This document shows positions 1 to 12,424 of a stretch of DNA of 64,000 bases, in pieces. The DNA comes from Copromyces sp. CBS 386.78. Its lineage: Eukaryota; Ascomycota; Sordariomycetes; Sordariales; Sordariaceae. The stretch spans positions 1 through 64,000 of the forward strand of contig MU839236.1 in the NCBI GenBank assembly GCA_030685235.1. Direction: 5' to 3'. Both the position numbers and the translations under genes were made by a program. The notes beneath the pieces were generated by a model. It did no database searches and was not told where the DNA came from. It saw only the letters and a program-made list of their open reading frames with translations. Numbering within the stretch: position 1 is the first letter of the stretch; each line of letters opens with the position of its first letter.

Positions 1-95
1 TACCTACCTACCTACCTACCTACCTACCTACCTACCTACCTACCTACCTACCTACCTACCTACCTACCTACCTACCTACCTACCTACCTACCTAC
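1..95. repeat. (TACC)n microsatellite
   Basis: The window opens inside an almost perfect tetranucleotide array of TACC units, so its true length to the left is unknown. It ends in a palindromic CCTAGGTACCTAGG-like patch. Similar TACC/GGTA stretches recur at about 33230-33260. It is a simple repeat, not the TTAGGG telomere repeat. Confidence 0.95.
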
Positions 96-862
96 ATATA
101 CCTAGGTACCTAGGGGATTATGATGAATGAATGAGCGACCTGGAGGTAAACAAAAGCATCATCATCGATTGAATACCTATAAAAAGAGCCATTCTCAGTC
201 AGGTATCAGATATAAACTTGTCACCCAAGTGTATTTTAATTAATGACCGTCCGTTGTACAACTGAAGTAAGGCCCATTTCACCCACCAAAGAATAAACAA
301 AGAAAGAAAGGTAAAGGTAAAGGTAACAGTAACGGTAAAGAAAGGTAAAGGGGCTTACACGCCAGCCAGCCAGCCATCGGGCCAGAGCAGACTGCATACC
401 TACCTAACTAACTAAAATACAAATACAAAGTCCATTCATTAGAGACAGACAGACAAAACAAACGAAGAAGAGAAGACGAATAGAATAAAGCCACCATCCA
501 AGCCAAGCCAAGCCAAGCCAGCCAAGCCGAGGTATTTATTCCGTTTCCTTTCCAGCCTGAGATGTGTATCCAGGTGTCCTAACCTATCCATCCAGGTATT
601 CCCATCCATCCATCCATGCAGTTTTGATGCACTTAATTTCCATGTACAATACAATAATCGACATTATCCAACACTGGCTGCCAGCTTTTTGTGCTCAAGT
701 GTTGTGGGTATACAGACCTTCTCTTCAACCATCTCCTCCTCCCTATACAGCCCATCATCTTTACTCAATTCCCCCTGTGTAGAGTGTAGACTCACCACGT
801 GACGCCTACCACCCACTCCCCCTCCTCTTTCTTCCTGGAGTCAACCTCGAAAATCCGTCCCA
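96..862. other. Intergenic, downstream of the Cut12-like gene
   Basis: No supported gene. It holds short simple repeats: GGTAAA units near 309-350, CCAAG units near 494-530 and CATC units near 603-616. The part next to 863 is probably the 3' untranslated region of the minus-strand gene. Confidence 0.6.
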
Positions 863-3633
863 CTAAGACTTGAATCCCCTCTGATTCTCCTTCCCCGTCG
901 TAGCAGCCGCTGTCGGCGCACTGAAGCTCCTAGTCCCTTCTTGGCCGCCGCCAGGCGTCATCACGTCGGTGCTCTTCTTAAGCGCACTGGCGTAGCTCAA
1001 GTCATGGCTTATGACCCTCGCATTCGCCTGGGACTTGGTTGGCGACTGAGTGCGCTTGCTAGGCGACAGTGGTCGTCTGGTGGGTGAAGCGTTCCGCTGC
1101 TTGTTCGGGGAGGGGGCGCGCTGGCAAGTCTTGCTGGGAGATTCGGGCCTCTTGTGTGGTGACGGCGCAGGGTCTCGGCCGCGCTTATTCGGTGACGCAT
1201 CCCTAGTCCTGTTGTTCTTATCCGGGGACTCTGGCCGCTTAACAGGGGACAGGGGCCGCTTCTCGGGAGACTGTGGTCGAGACTTGATTTCACGACTTCG
1301 GCCACGTTCGCGGCGCTCACGGATCATGGCGAGGGCTTCTTCTCTGGAGACAGGGAGTTCTCCTCGGCGCGATTCGGACCGCGGTTTGGTGACGTTGATG
1401 TCGCCGTCCATGTCCATGGCGTTTTCGCTGGTTGCACTAGCGACGCTTCCCTTGGAGGGGGTTCTGAACATGCGACCCAGATCGGCGTTGGTGGAGGCTT
1501 CCTTGAGAGGAACCTTGGTTGTGATGGTGCTTGAGTTCGTGGTAGATCCAAACATGGATGCATGCGCTAGGCTGGAAGGCGAGTAGCCTAGCTTGGACTC
1601 GGAGAGACGGTCGATACGTCGCGAGGCGGGTGCCGGAGTGTGGGTGTTGGGTGGTTGTGGCGAGGCGGGTACTTGCCGGATTGATGACTGTTGTGACTTT
1701 TGGCTATGGTGGCTGGCGCCGGAGTTAGTCCTGTCCCCTTCTGTTCCCTCGTTCTCCTTCAGTTGAGGGGGTGGTGGTACGTTTTCTTTTTGTTGTTGCT
1801 GACTGCTGGGATCAAGCTTGGGCTCCTCCCAGTTGACATGGCTTTGGTACACGCTGGTGGTAGCGGTAGCGGTCGAGGCAGTAATGGTTTGTACGGATCC
1901 AGACATGGCCGAGCTGATGACCGAGGAGGCTGGTATCGTGGGAATGTTCCCCATCACATCGCTGTTAATTGACTCGGCATACCGCTTGTGCGGCGCCGTC
2001 AGCAAACTCTGCAACGACGCCCTCTCCGAGTCCAGCACATAGTCTGGCACACCCTCGCTATCCGGCGTCCTTCGATGTCTCGACATGATACTATCCTGCA
2101 TCTCCGACCACGCCTGTGACTCGCCCATTCGAGAGTCGGCCATGCGTGAGGATTGATCGCTTGTCCGCTGGTATCGTTGTCGCTTGTAGAGGTTTTCGCG
2201 CCCTGTCACGCCGTTGACGGGAACGGAGGGTACTTGTAGTTTATCCAACTCCTCCTGCGACACCGTCCTGAAGATGCCCTGCTCTGGGAGAAAGATGTTG
2301 GTTTTCTGCTCCGACTTCTTCGCACTCTGGCTCCTAAGCTGCTCGGTCTTCGTCCTCTTAGCCGACGGAGGCGAGACCCTGTCCGCGCAGGGCGATGGTG
2401 AAGCATCACTAAGAATCACCAGATCGCCCGCATCCGTGACTTTTGATGGGCTGATTTCCGACCGCTTCCTTTTCACGCCGTCCATGCCTCCAATGCTCGG
2501 CCTCTTGGTAGCTGCGCGGGCGCCGGCGCACATCTTGAGGTTGCATTCGACTTCCATGAAGGCGATTAGCTCCAAAGCACGATCGGCACGTTGTTTCTCC
2601 CACTGCCAGAGTTCTTTGAGTTCTTCGATTTCGGATTCGCTTGTCGCGGAATGCCTGAGGTCGGCAGTGTGGTGGATGTAAGACTTGAGAGCGGCGAAGT
2701 CGTCTTCTGGTTCTAGTGGTGGTTCCATGCCGCCCATTTCGACGTCTTTCGACTCCGGTAGTGGTATCTTTCCCTCGGCCGCAATTCGTGCCAGCTCCTC
2801 GCTCTTGGCTAGCGCCTTGAATGCGTCCCTTTCCATCTCCAGAGTGTTGATGTGTTCCATGGCCTTGTTGAGTTGTTCTTGGAGTCCGGCCGTGACATTT
2901 CGCGCTTCGATGGCTTCCTGTTGGCGCGCCTGTGTCTGGCCTTTTTGTTGCTCAAGCTCTTCTTCGGCAGCCTTTTGGGCGGCTCGGCTGGTGTACAGTT
3001 GTGCTTGGGCGGTTTTCAAGGCGGTGCGAGTGGATTTGAGCTGTTTTTGCAATTCGACCATGTCGGACTGGGCTTTGAAGGTGTCTTTGCGCGCTTTCCG
3101 GATTTCCTTCTCCCAGATGGCTTGCGTGTGAGCGAGGGATTCTTTGGCGCGACCGTAGTCCTCCTGGGTGTTGAGAAGAAGCGATTAGTTCCTGTTGAGG
3201 ATGGGAGAAGGGATAGATAGACTTGACGTACCATAACAACTTCCAGTCTGTGGGAAACCGTTTTCTCCCTCTCCTTTCCCTCTTCAACCTGCTGCCTCAG
3301 CACCTTGACCTCCTCACGCAGTCGCCGCACTTCGGCTTCGGCTTCCTCGCGCCCGAGCACGGCGCGTTGGAGGGCGGCATCTGTTGCTTTGCGCTCCTGG
3401 TGTTTGGCCTGGAGAGCCATCGAGTTGAATTGGCTGACCTTTTCGGCAACCGACTTGTCGCGACCGTCTTTGGGCGAGAGCAAGGAGGGACCTTCGCGCT
3501 GTTGGTTGTAGGAGATGGGCTGTAGAGGATCGGGAGGGCTGATGGTGACGAGGTTGACGCTGTGGTCGTCGTCGCCGCCTCCTATGACGGGGGCCTTGGT
3601 CGGCGAGTCGGCCAGACCCGGCGACCCTTCCAT
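863..3633 (-). CDS. Cut12-family spindle pole body-associated protein
   Basis: The product is a 900-aa coiled-coil protein. Exons are 3633..3232 and 3163..863 (phase 0), with a GTACGT donor and an ACTAAT branch-like site. The ATG at 3633 is chosen because the longer reading upstream starts only at TTG. A long charged coiled coil covers roughly residues 60-290 and carries the AKHQERKATDAALQRA and AKESLAHTQ blocks and the AEGKI..P end that I know from the fungal Cut12 (spindle pole formation-associated) domain. In fission yeast Cut12 works at the spindle pole body in mitotic commitment. The middle is Ser/Thr/Pro-rich and low complexity. The last ~110 residues hold ten S-P-x-K/R motifs in tandem, which fits CDK control (inference). 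Family assignment is from memory of the domain, not a search. Confidence 0.8.
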
Positions 3634-3922
3634 GGTTGGTGGTGGTGGTGGTGTGTGCAATCAATGGGAGATAAGTGTGGTGGTCGATGTCGATGTCGAT
3701 GTCGATGTTGACAATGCTAGAATGTTGGTTGAAAAGACGCGTCCGATGATGCGACTGTCGCGGGCAAAGTATGGTGGTCTCTAGACTACTGCGTCATCTG
3801 ACTTTGGACCATTCATCAAAATGCGGATCGGGGGGTTGATCTGGGTTTCCGCCTTGCAGTAGTGGATGTTGAGTTTGTGGAAAGAGTTTAGCTAGAGGTA
3901 TCGGGCTTCGTAGAGGTGTAAT
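3634..3922. other. Short spacer and probable promoter of the Cut12-like gene
   Basis: It carries about five tandem GTCGAT hexamers at 3683-3710 just upstream of the start codon. The spacer itself shows no RIP, although the retrotransposon begins only 289 bp from the ATG. Confidence 0.6.
3918..3922. repeat. Left target-site duplication (GTAAT)
   Basis: The five bases GTAAT lie directly before the TGTCAGAT start of the left LTR and are repeated exactly after the right LTR at 9480-9484. This marks a single complete integration event. Confidence 0.9.
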
Positions 3923-4111
3923 TGTCAGATTAGAGGGTGGATATCTAGGTTTCTAGCTATACTCAATCTAGGTTAGCCGCCCAGCCCCCTAGATTACTGG
4001 TTTCTAGGTCCCTCTAGGATACTCCAGCACCCCCCAGACCTTTTTAATTCTAGGCGAGTCAGTTACACACACACTCTTCAATTAATCAATTCTATACAAT
4101 TATATTTAACA
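3923..4111 (+). repeat. 5' LTR (189 bp)
   Basis: It starts TGTCAGAT and ends TTTAACA, the RIP-changed form of TCTGACA seen in the other LTR. The intact ends form an inverted repeat TGTCAGAT/ATCTGACA. RIP changes are confined to its inner half. Confidence 0.93.
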
Positions 4112-7100
4112 ATTAACAATCTAATTTACGTATTTACAATAGAAACGCTACAACAATCGATAATAAGCAATATCCCTACGAAACTAACAACGTTAACTAT
4201 ATCTTTATTAAAGGAATCTACTAATAAAATTATTATAGTCGTCTTTAAAACTTAAAACGATTAGCCCAATTAATACAAAACTCTTAAACGCCTAATTAGA
4301 AATAATTAAAACTTCGGCAATTAATTATTTAAGGAAGGGCCTATAATTTAAAAAGTCCTACCTCCTAAGCCAAAAAATTTCTTCCTTACAAAGCCTATAA
4401 AAGATTATATATTAGCGGCTAAAAAAGAATTTATTAAATTTAATAAAAGAATTCGGGTTAAGAAAGTCGTAGCGACTACTATAATAACTATAATAAATAC
4501 TATTACAACCCAAACCCAAACCCAAACTTAGACCTAAACTAACGAAGAAGGTATTAAAACCCCTACTACCACTACTACTACCACTCAATTCTAATAAGAA
4601 TTTAAAGAAAATTCTAACAACGAAGAAGATTTTAAAGAGGAGGATAAATATTATACCAAATAAAATATTAGGGAAAATATAGTAATTAACCCCGCTACGG
4701 ATTTTATTATAGGAAGAAAAACTATTTACGATTAAACTAATAATACGTATAATATCCACTATAAATATTAAAAGAATTTCGACGACGTTAATACGAGAAT
4801 TTATACCTAAATAAATATTTATATCGCTAATTATTTCGCCGATACCGCCTTCGAATAGGATAAATCTACCCGTAAATAAATAAAACAAATTAAATATTAA
4901 ATTAATTACTACCCTATTAATTAAATCGCTACCGCCCGGCGAAAATATTAAGCCTTTATTAAGGAAACCGCTAGGAAATTATTTAAAGACTTCGAAAAGT
5001 AGATTTTAAATTAGGAAGTCCTTATTACTAACGGTAAAAAGATAAATATTAACGAAACTACCTCCCATACTTTATAATTTACTAATTTTATCGATATAAC
5101 CCGTAAATATAAATCTATTTAAATAAATAATATTTAGAAGTTTAAACGCGACTTAGAAAATTCGTACTTAAATTATAAAAACGTATCCGCTAACTTTAGA
5201 AAGATCGGTATATTAGAACGTACTATACTATTAATTAGTAAAAAAGCTATAATTTGTAGCGTTTAAAATACTAATTAATTTAATTCGAAAGAACTTATAT
5301 TTAAAAGGGAGAATGCTCTTAATTTTAATCGTGAAAAAAAGCGGAAAATATACGTAAAGAAGAAACGTAGCGCGGATAAAAATATAAATAATTCTTTACG
5401 GCCGAAAAAAAGAGGAAAATTTACGCTATTATATAAAATATACGAACGAAGCTTTTACCCAATAATATACTATTAGTATTTAATACCTAAAATAAGAGAT
5501 AATTTTATTTAGAAGCCTAGTAACTCTATTCAAAAACTTATTAATAAGAATTTCAAAAAATTTCCTAAAATCCGTAAGGAGGTAGAAAAGGCTAGGAACC
5601 AAATATAGGACCGCTTTATTACCTCTATATAAACTACTATTTTAAAGGCTTAAAAGCGATGAGAAAACGGCACCTACGATTTAACGTTTTTTATTAAATA
5701 AAGTACTTTCAATGTAAATAATAGAGGGGATATTTACCCTTTTAAGAATTTAACGATCTTTAATTCTAGGGCTTCCCTTTATATTTTTAATAAAATTAAT
5801 CGTTTTTCTTTATTTCGAATAACGTCCCTAAAAGACTATATTTAGACTAGAGACTCTTAAATACCTATTAAAGGTTTTAGGACCGTTAATGTAGAAATAT
5901 AAAGAGAGAAGGGAGTTTTATAATTATAGTTAAGAGAGGTCGCCTTCTACTTTAACTTTATTATAAATCTTATATCTTTATGCTTACTTCGAAAGTAGGG
6001 TTTTTATTAGGATTATAAACTACTTAGTAACTGCCTTCGTCGGCTAGACAATTCGATTTTCTATTTCTTTTAAGAGATCTATTATTAAACGGTTCTCGAA
6101 TACTTTCCTCTCTCTTTTAACCGTACTATTTTCTTTATTTAATAAAATTATTTTAATTCTTATATTAGCCGTCGCATATATAAAATACCTGCCTAATTTT
6201 AGTATAAATGGTTTAATTACTATAGTCCGTAAATCCTCGAATACCTTTATAATATTAAGGGCGCCAAATTTAAAGGACTAACGACTTATTAATACGACGC
6301 GTATAGTATATTTAAAATTAAACGATAAATTATACGAAAATTATATAACCGAAACTTTAAATTAAGAGAACGTTTCGCCGTCGACTTTTTTAAATATAAA
6401 TAAGGGAAAAGAAATTTCAAATATATAATATTCGTTACTTATCGATAAATTAAATTCGTTTAAGATATTTATATAACGATACGAATAGTAAAGGCTATCG
6501 TAAAAAGGCTATTCTTAATTATTAATACGATTAATTACTAGTATAACGTTAAAATTAAATATATTAAATATAATAACGAATTTAATAATTAATATATTAA
6601 GGATAAATTAACTACTTACTTTATTATTCTCGAACTTTCAATACTTAATATTCAAATTCAAAACGGCGGTATTAAATGCTTAAGGGGTATAATTAAAAAA
6701 AAGGCGCGTACTATAGCAAATAGCTCCTATCTCCCTTATAACCTCTAACTTTAAATCGTTTTAATAGTAATTTACTTTACTAACTAATTGCCTAAATATT
6801 TTTACAATTAGAAATCTTCCTACGAATAATTTCATACCTTCGTAGCCTACTGTAAAGGGGTATAAACTAATCCCCAGAAACCTAATTTTAGCTATTTATA
6901 TATATATAGTTATAAAGTCTACGCAATAATAAAAATCGCTTAGAAAAAGGAATAGCGACGAAAGAAACTCTAGTTAAAAGTATAAATTAATTATTTCGTC
7001 GGCTACGTTACCTCGTCTATATACTAAATTTAGAACCCGTAGGTAAACCGTATTATTTATACCCGTAATATATTATTTAACGAAAATTTAATTTATTTAA

Positions 7101-9290
7101 AGAACTTTAATAAAATTAAAGAAGGGTTAAAGCTAATTAATAATAAAATTTCTAACCTATTTAATAAAATCGACTACCTACTTTAATTATCTACGTAATA
7201 CTTTAAATCCTTTAATGCAATTTAAAATATAGAAGACAATAACCTTACCCAATTACTACCGTCGTTCCTCAATAACGAATTACAAATAAATAGTAATAAT
7301 ATCGTTAACCCTAAATTAATTAAATTTAATACTTAAAGTAAAATATCCTTTAATTTTATATTTAAATATTTTACCCCTCTAAATATACTACTAACCGCTC
7401 TCTCTATTAATCTTATTATCGACTTACCAAAGCCTATCTCCTTTCTTTCTTTCGAACTATAAGAAATTACTTTTAACGCTAGGAAACTCGTTTAACTAAT
7501 AGGCTAAAAATAAGGCAAAGTTATTACGAAGGTAAAAATTAATCGTTTAATTACTAAAGGTAACCGGCTAAACTCTATTAAACGTTAAAATCTACCCCCG
7601 GTCCTAAAAATTCACCGTAATCTCGAATATTACGAATTGGGAGACCTCTTTAAATAAGTAGAAAAAATACACTTTAATAATTATAAGGAAATAAAATCGT
7701 AGGTAAAAATCAATAAGGATATCCCTCGTATTAAGGGTACCCAAATCCTTAATTATATATAAGTATATATATATAAATTTAATAAATACGGCCGCCTTTA
7801 GAAGGTAAAAGCTCGCCTTATAATTAAAAGGGATTAATAATATTATTATAGGAAAAAAATATACGCCTCTACGTTAACTAGTTATTCTTTCCGATTTATT
7901 ATCGCTTACGCCGCTAAATTTAACTTCGAACTTATTTAATACAATACTATAAACGCTTTCGTTAACGCCCATTTTAATAAAGAAATCTATATACGTATAC
8001 CCCCTAAATATCGAAAGTATTATACGGTACTCAAACTATTTAAAACCCTCTATAGTCTATAATATATTCCTTTACTCTAGCAACGAAAATTCAATAATAC
8101 CTTTAAAAATATAGGTTTCCAACTATTATTTGAAGATCCGTATATCTTCAAACGCGGTAAAATTCTAATTTTCTACTATATTAACAATATTATATTTACT
8201 TTCGACCAGAAATTATACAATAAAATCAATTAAATAACAAAAAATCTAGAGGAAAAGTATAAACTTATAAGGGGTAATAACCTCCAATAATTTCTAAGCA
8301 TCAAAATCATTCGAAATCGAAAGGTAGGACTAATTTAATTATTTTAACGGGAATACATTTATAAAATTACTAAACTTATTAAAAATCTTTATACTTTCGC
8401 CTTTATTTTAATAAGTAATAAAGAACTTCTACCCTATAATAGCGTAACTACCTTTAATAAAATATAGGATTATTAAATCATCGTCGAATCGATAATATAT
8501 ATTATAATAATTACTCGAATAAATATTACCTTTATAACTAGCCGTTTAATTCACCACAATTACAACCCCAATCCTTAATATTATAAAACTATTAATAAAA
8601 TATTATATTACCTTCAACTCTATTTAAATCTCTCTCTCTATTTTAAATCGTTATTAAAATTTGAAATAGCTTTAAATATTTTATATACTAATAATACCCT
8701 AAATTAGAAAAGCTCATATAGTTTTACAATTAAGCTATTCGGTAGTTTTATCTACTAAAGTACTACTAAGCAAAAAACGGTATTAACCTCAACTATTAAA
8801 GTAAAGTTACTATTAATTTCTAACGCTATAAAGGAAATTATCGCCATTATACATTTATATAAGGAAATTAAAATTCCCCTCAATTAGGAAGTCCCTATAA
8901 TCGGCTATAACAATATTCAAACAATCCGTATTCTAACCGTTGAAATATTACGACTAATAATTAAGCTAAAGTATATCGATATTTATTATTACTAATTACG
9001 GCAGGAAATTATAGAAGGAAGGATTATAGTTAAATATCTAAAAATAAAAAAAATACTAATAAACGGCTTAATAAAAGTATTAGGACAATTAAATCACAAA
9101 AAATTCCGGAATTTAATAGGGATAGCGAACGCGCCGGCTCAAAAAAAGATAAAAATTAGGAAGGAAATTCCTGACAACGTTCTAGAAGATACTCATAGTT
9201 TAATTAGGGAGATTAATATACTAGAAGAGAGAAAACTATAAATAACTTCACTTTTGCCCTATTTTAAAAAGGTCTACAAATAAGGGGGTA
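4112..9290 (+). pseudogene. RIP-degraded gag-pol internal region of the copia element
   Basis: Reading plus frame 2 (codons starting at positions equal to 2 mod 3) gives recognisable pol relics broken by stops. The integrase relic shows QIQNGG near 6653, standing for the copia Q-N-G-x-A-E-R signature. The reverse transcriptase relic runs from about 7892 (RFIIAYAAKFNFEL, then AFVNA and IPPKYR) to Y-I-N-N at 8177-8188, the decayed YVDD active site. The RNase H/C-terminal relic at 8960-9081 matches the copia ending HIDI..HW.R..V..GRI.V.YL.T..MLADGLTK. Changes are of the Q to stop, H to Y, D to N and M to I kind. The gag end (about 4.1-6 kb) is too decayed to delimit. Confidence 0.85.
9278..9288 (+). 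other. Polypurine tract of the copia element
   Basis: AAATAAGGGGG sits two bases before the 3' LTR, the place where plus-strand DNA synthesis is primed in LTR retrotransposons. It confirms the plus-strand orientation. Confidence 0.75.
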
Positions 9291-9479
9291 TATTAAATTA
9301 GAGGGTAAATATCTAGGTTTCTAGCTATATTCAATCTAGGTTAGCCGCCCAGCCCCCTAAATTACTGGTTTCTAGGTCCCTCTAGGATACTCCAGCACCC
9401 CCCAGACCTTTCCAGTTCTGGGCGAGTCAATTACACACACACTCTTCAATCAATCAATTCTGCACAGTCACATCTGACA
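9291..9479 (+). repeat. 3' LTR (189 bp)
   Basis: It starts TATTAAAT, the RIP-changed form of TGTCAGAT, and ends with intact ATCTGACA. It aligns with the 5' LTR without gaps. I count about 20 differences, all transitions. Here the RIP changes are mostly in the first half. Confidence 0.93.
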
Positions 9480-9484
9480 GTAAT
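9480..9484. repeat. Right target-site duplication (GTAAT)
   Basis: Exact copy of the five bases at 3918-3922, directly after the last base of the 3' LTR. Confidence 0.9.
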
Positions 9485-10198
9485 GGTTGGCCGCAGTCCC
9501 GTGTCTTGCCCTTGTCGGTTTTCCCCAGCTTTATTTTTCGGGTCGCAGGTGGATTGCTATAGGCAGTGTTTTAGTGTTAAAATGACTCGAGATGGACTGC
9601 ACTCTGATGTAATCAAGTTGTAAACAAAAGAAAAAAGAAAAAAAGAACTCTCGATGCCCGATGGAAAGTTGTGCAACGAACTGAACAGCAAATGAGTTCG
9701 ATGAAGTAATCAATCATTCCATTCGCGCCCGCCCCTCCTTGTGTTTTGTGAATGTTGCGACCTTCAGTTGGGCAAATTAGGTATTTTACCGTCTTGTTTA
9801 CATGTACAGTGTCAATAGCTGCGCATTGGCTTCCGGGTGCGCCGTGTTGCCTGGGTGACGCGCTGGCTTGAGGGTTGCAGTAGTAAACACGTGGGAACCC
9901 CGCCTGCCCCTGCTACTGTATCGATTGGCCATTACAGCCTTGCATTTTGCATCCCATTTTACCCAATTGGTGACTTCTGGAACAGGGCACTTTAGCCCCA
10001 AGCTTGGAAACGGAAGCTTGCTTCCCCGGCCCTTCCATTCTCTCAGCCTCGCATCCATTGGACTGCAGTGGACTTCACCGGTCAAAAAAAAGACATTTGT
10101 TCATTTATCGCCAGTTCCATTCCATTGCCATTTGTTCTTTTTGGTCTTCGACATTGCATGTTTACATATCACTACTAGCCATACTATCGTCCAACATC
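9485..10198. other. Intergenic, probable promoter of the MAPR-like gene
   Basis: No supported gene. Base composition returns at once to normal after the 3' LTR. The stretch near 10080-10190 is pyrimidine-rich and probably the 5' untranslated leader. Confidence 0.6.
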
Positions 10199-11165
10199 AT
10201 GGCCGACACCGACACCGTCCGCCGGCGCAAGCCCGAATCCAAGACAGCTCCCACCACCAACCAGCCCGGTCGAGATACAGCATCAGCATCAGCATCAGAA
10301 GACTCGGACGTCGAAGAGATTGTCCGCCCCGGATTCCCTCCCCACTCCGAGTCCAAAAATGGCGCCAAAAAGAAGAACAAGCGCCGAATCGAAGACGAAG
10401 ACGAATCCAACCCCTGGCTCCTCGACATGCTCCGCGTCATCTCCTTTCTCTTCCTGGCCTCTTGCGGTCTGAGCTACCTCATCTCCAATGGCGAGTCCTT
10501 CTTCTGGGGCATGTCCCACCCGCCCAACTACCTCCAGCTAGGATGGTGGAAGACGCAATTGGTATGTTCCTTCGGTTTCTTCCTCCCTTCCCGGCCCTTG
10601 CCTGCCTGGTCCAGTACCAGTACCAGCACCAGCTAACACGGTAACGTAGCGTGGCCCCATCTACCTCACCCCCGCCGAACTCGCCGCCTTCGATGGCACC
10701 GATGAATCCAAGCCCATCTACCTCGCAATCAACCACACCATCTACGACGTCTCCGCCAACCGCCGCACCTACGGCCCCGGCGGTTCCTACCACGTCTTTG
10801 CCGGCGTTGACGCCTCGCGCGCTTACGTCACCGGCTGCTTCGCCGAGGACCGCACCCCCGACATGCGCGGTGTCGAGCAAATGTTCCTCCCTCTCGACGA
10901 TCCTGCCGTGGACAACAAGTACTGGACCCCAGACGAATTGAAGGCGCTGAAGAGGAAAGAGATGGAGGATGCCATTAAAAAGGTCAATGATGCCCTCACC
11001 CACTGGGTTAACTTCTTTGGCAAGAGCAACAAGTACAGGTTTGTCGGCTATGTCAAGAGGGACAAGGATTGGCTTAAGAAGGAGCCACAGCCCAAGTTGT
11101 GCGAGGCCGCGGGGAGGAGCAGGACGCCTAGGTCGCCGCCGGGGGACGAAAAGAAGGAGCACTAG
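10199..11165 (+). CDS. Cytochrome b5-like heme/steroid-binding (MAPR family) membrane protein
   Basis: The product has 292 aa. Exons are 10199..10561 and 10650..11165, with GTATGT donor and phase 0. The first ~75 residues are charged and low complexity. One membrane segment follows (about residues 78-98, LRVISFLFLASCGLSYLI). The soluble domain from about residue 122 has the MAPR pattern: YLTPAELAAFDGTDESKPIYLA, then IYDVS, YGPGGSYHVFAGVDASRA. This resembles the Dap1/PGRMC heme-binding fold, which in yeasts supports P450 sterol enzymes. The Tyr of YGPGGSY is the family's usual heme-axial position. The C-terminal helix (ALTHWVNFFGKSNKYRFVGYV) is also typical. An endoplasmic reticulum location and P450 partnership are inference. 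Confidence 0.88.
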
Positions 11166-11496
11166 TCTAGGAGCTGACTTTGTTTCTTCCTTGGCAATGG
11201 CATGGAAATCAAGACAAAATTGGTCACCAACCCAAGAATCCTTCTTTCTCTTTGGCAACAACAGGTTTATCAGGTATGGATCACGGAACAGTTTGAACAG
11301 TTTGAACATGGAGCAGGCAGGCAGTAATGAATACCAGACATCATTACACTCAATTTATGCAACATCTAACCAACCAACCAACCAAAACCAAGCCACACTC
11401 GCAGCAACCTAAAACAGGAAGCCAGCACGCCGACACCAAAGAACATTAGACTTTCCTTTTACATCGTACAATCCAACCCGGGTCCCCTTTTGTAAA
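11166..11496. other. Convergent 3' untranslated space
   Basis: It lies between the stop of the plus-strand MAPR gene and the stop of the minus-strand cupredoxin gene. It holds a few CCAA repeats near 11370-11390 and no supported gene. Confidence 0.6.

Positions 11497-12424
<928 letters not shown>

Larger units (their letters stand above)
3923..9479 (+). mobile_element. RIP-inactivated Ty1/copia-type LTR retrotransposon
   Basis: This is a complete 5,557-bp element bounded by two 189-bp LTRs and a perfect 5-bp target duplication. Inside the element TG and CA are strongly depleted and TA is enriched, while CG survives; this is the footprint of RIP acting on CpA on both strands. Integrase, reverse transcriptase and RNase H relics occur in that order on the plus strand (about 6.65, 7.9-8.2 and 8.96-9.08 kb). 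Integrase before reverse transcriptase is the copia order and excludes gypsy. No open frame remains, so the copy is dead, though such islands are usually heterochromatic in Neurospora (established for the genus, inferred here). Confidence 0.93.

Noticed and set aside
1..95. Terminal simple repeat as a telomere
   Set aside because: The unit is TACC, not TTAGGG/CCCTAA, and ordinary housekeeping genes follow at once.
4412..4888. 158-codon minus-strand frame inside the AT-rich block
   Set aside because: It starts at a non-ATG codon and lies within the RIP-mutated retrotransposon; its Ile/Phe/Ser-rich composition is just that of AT-rich sequence.
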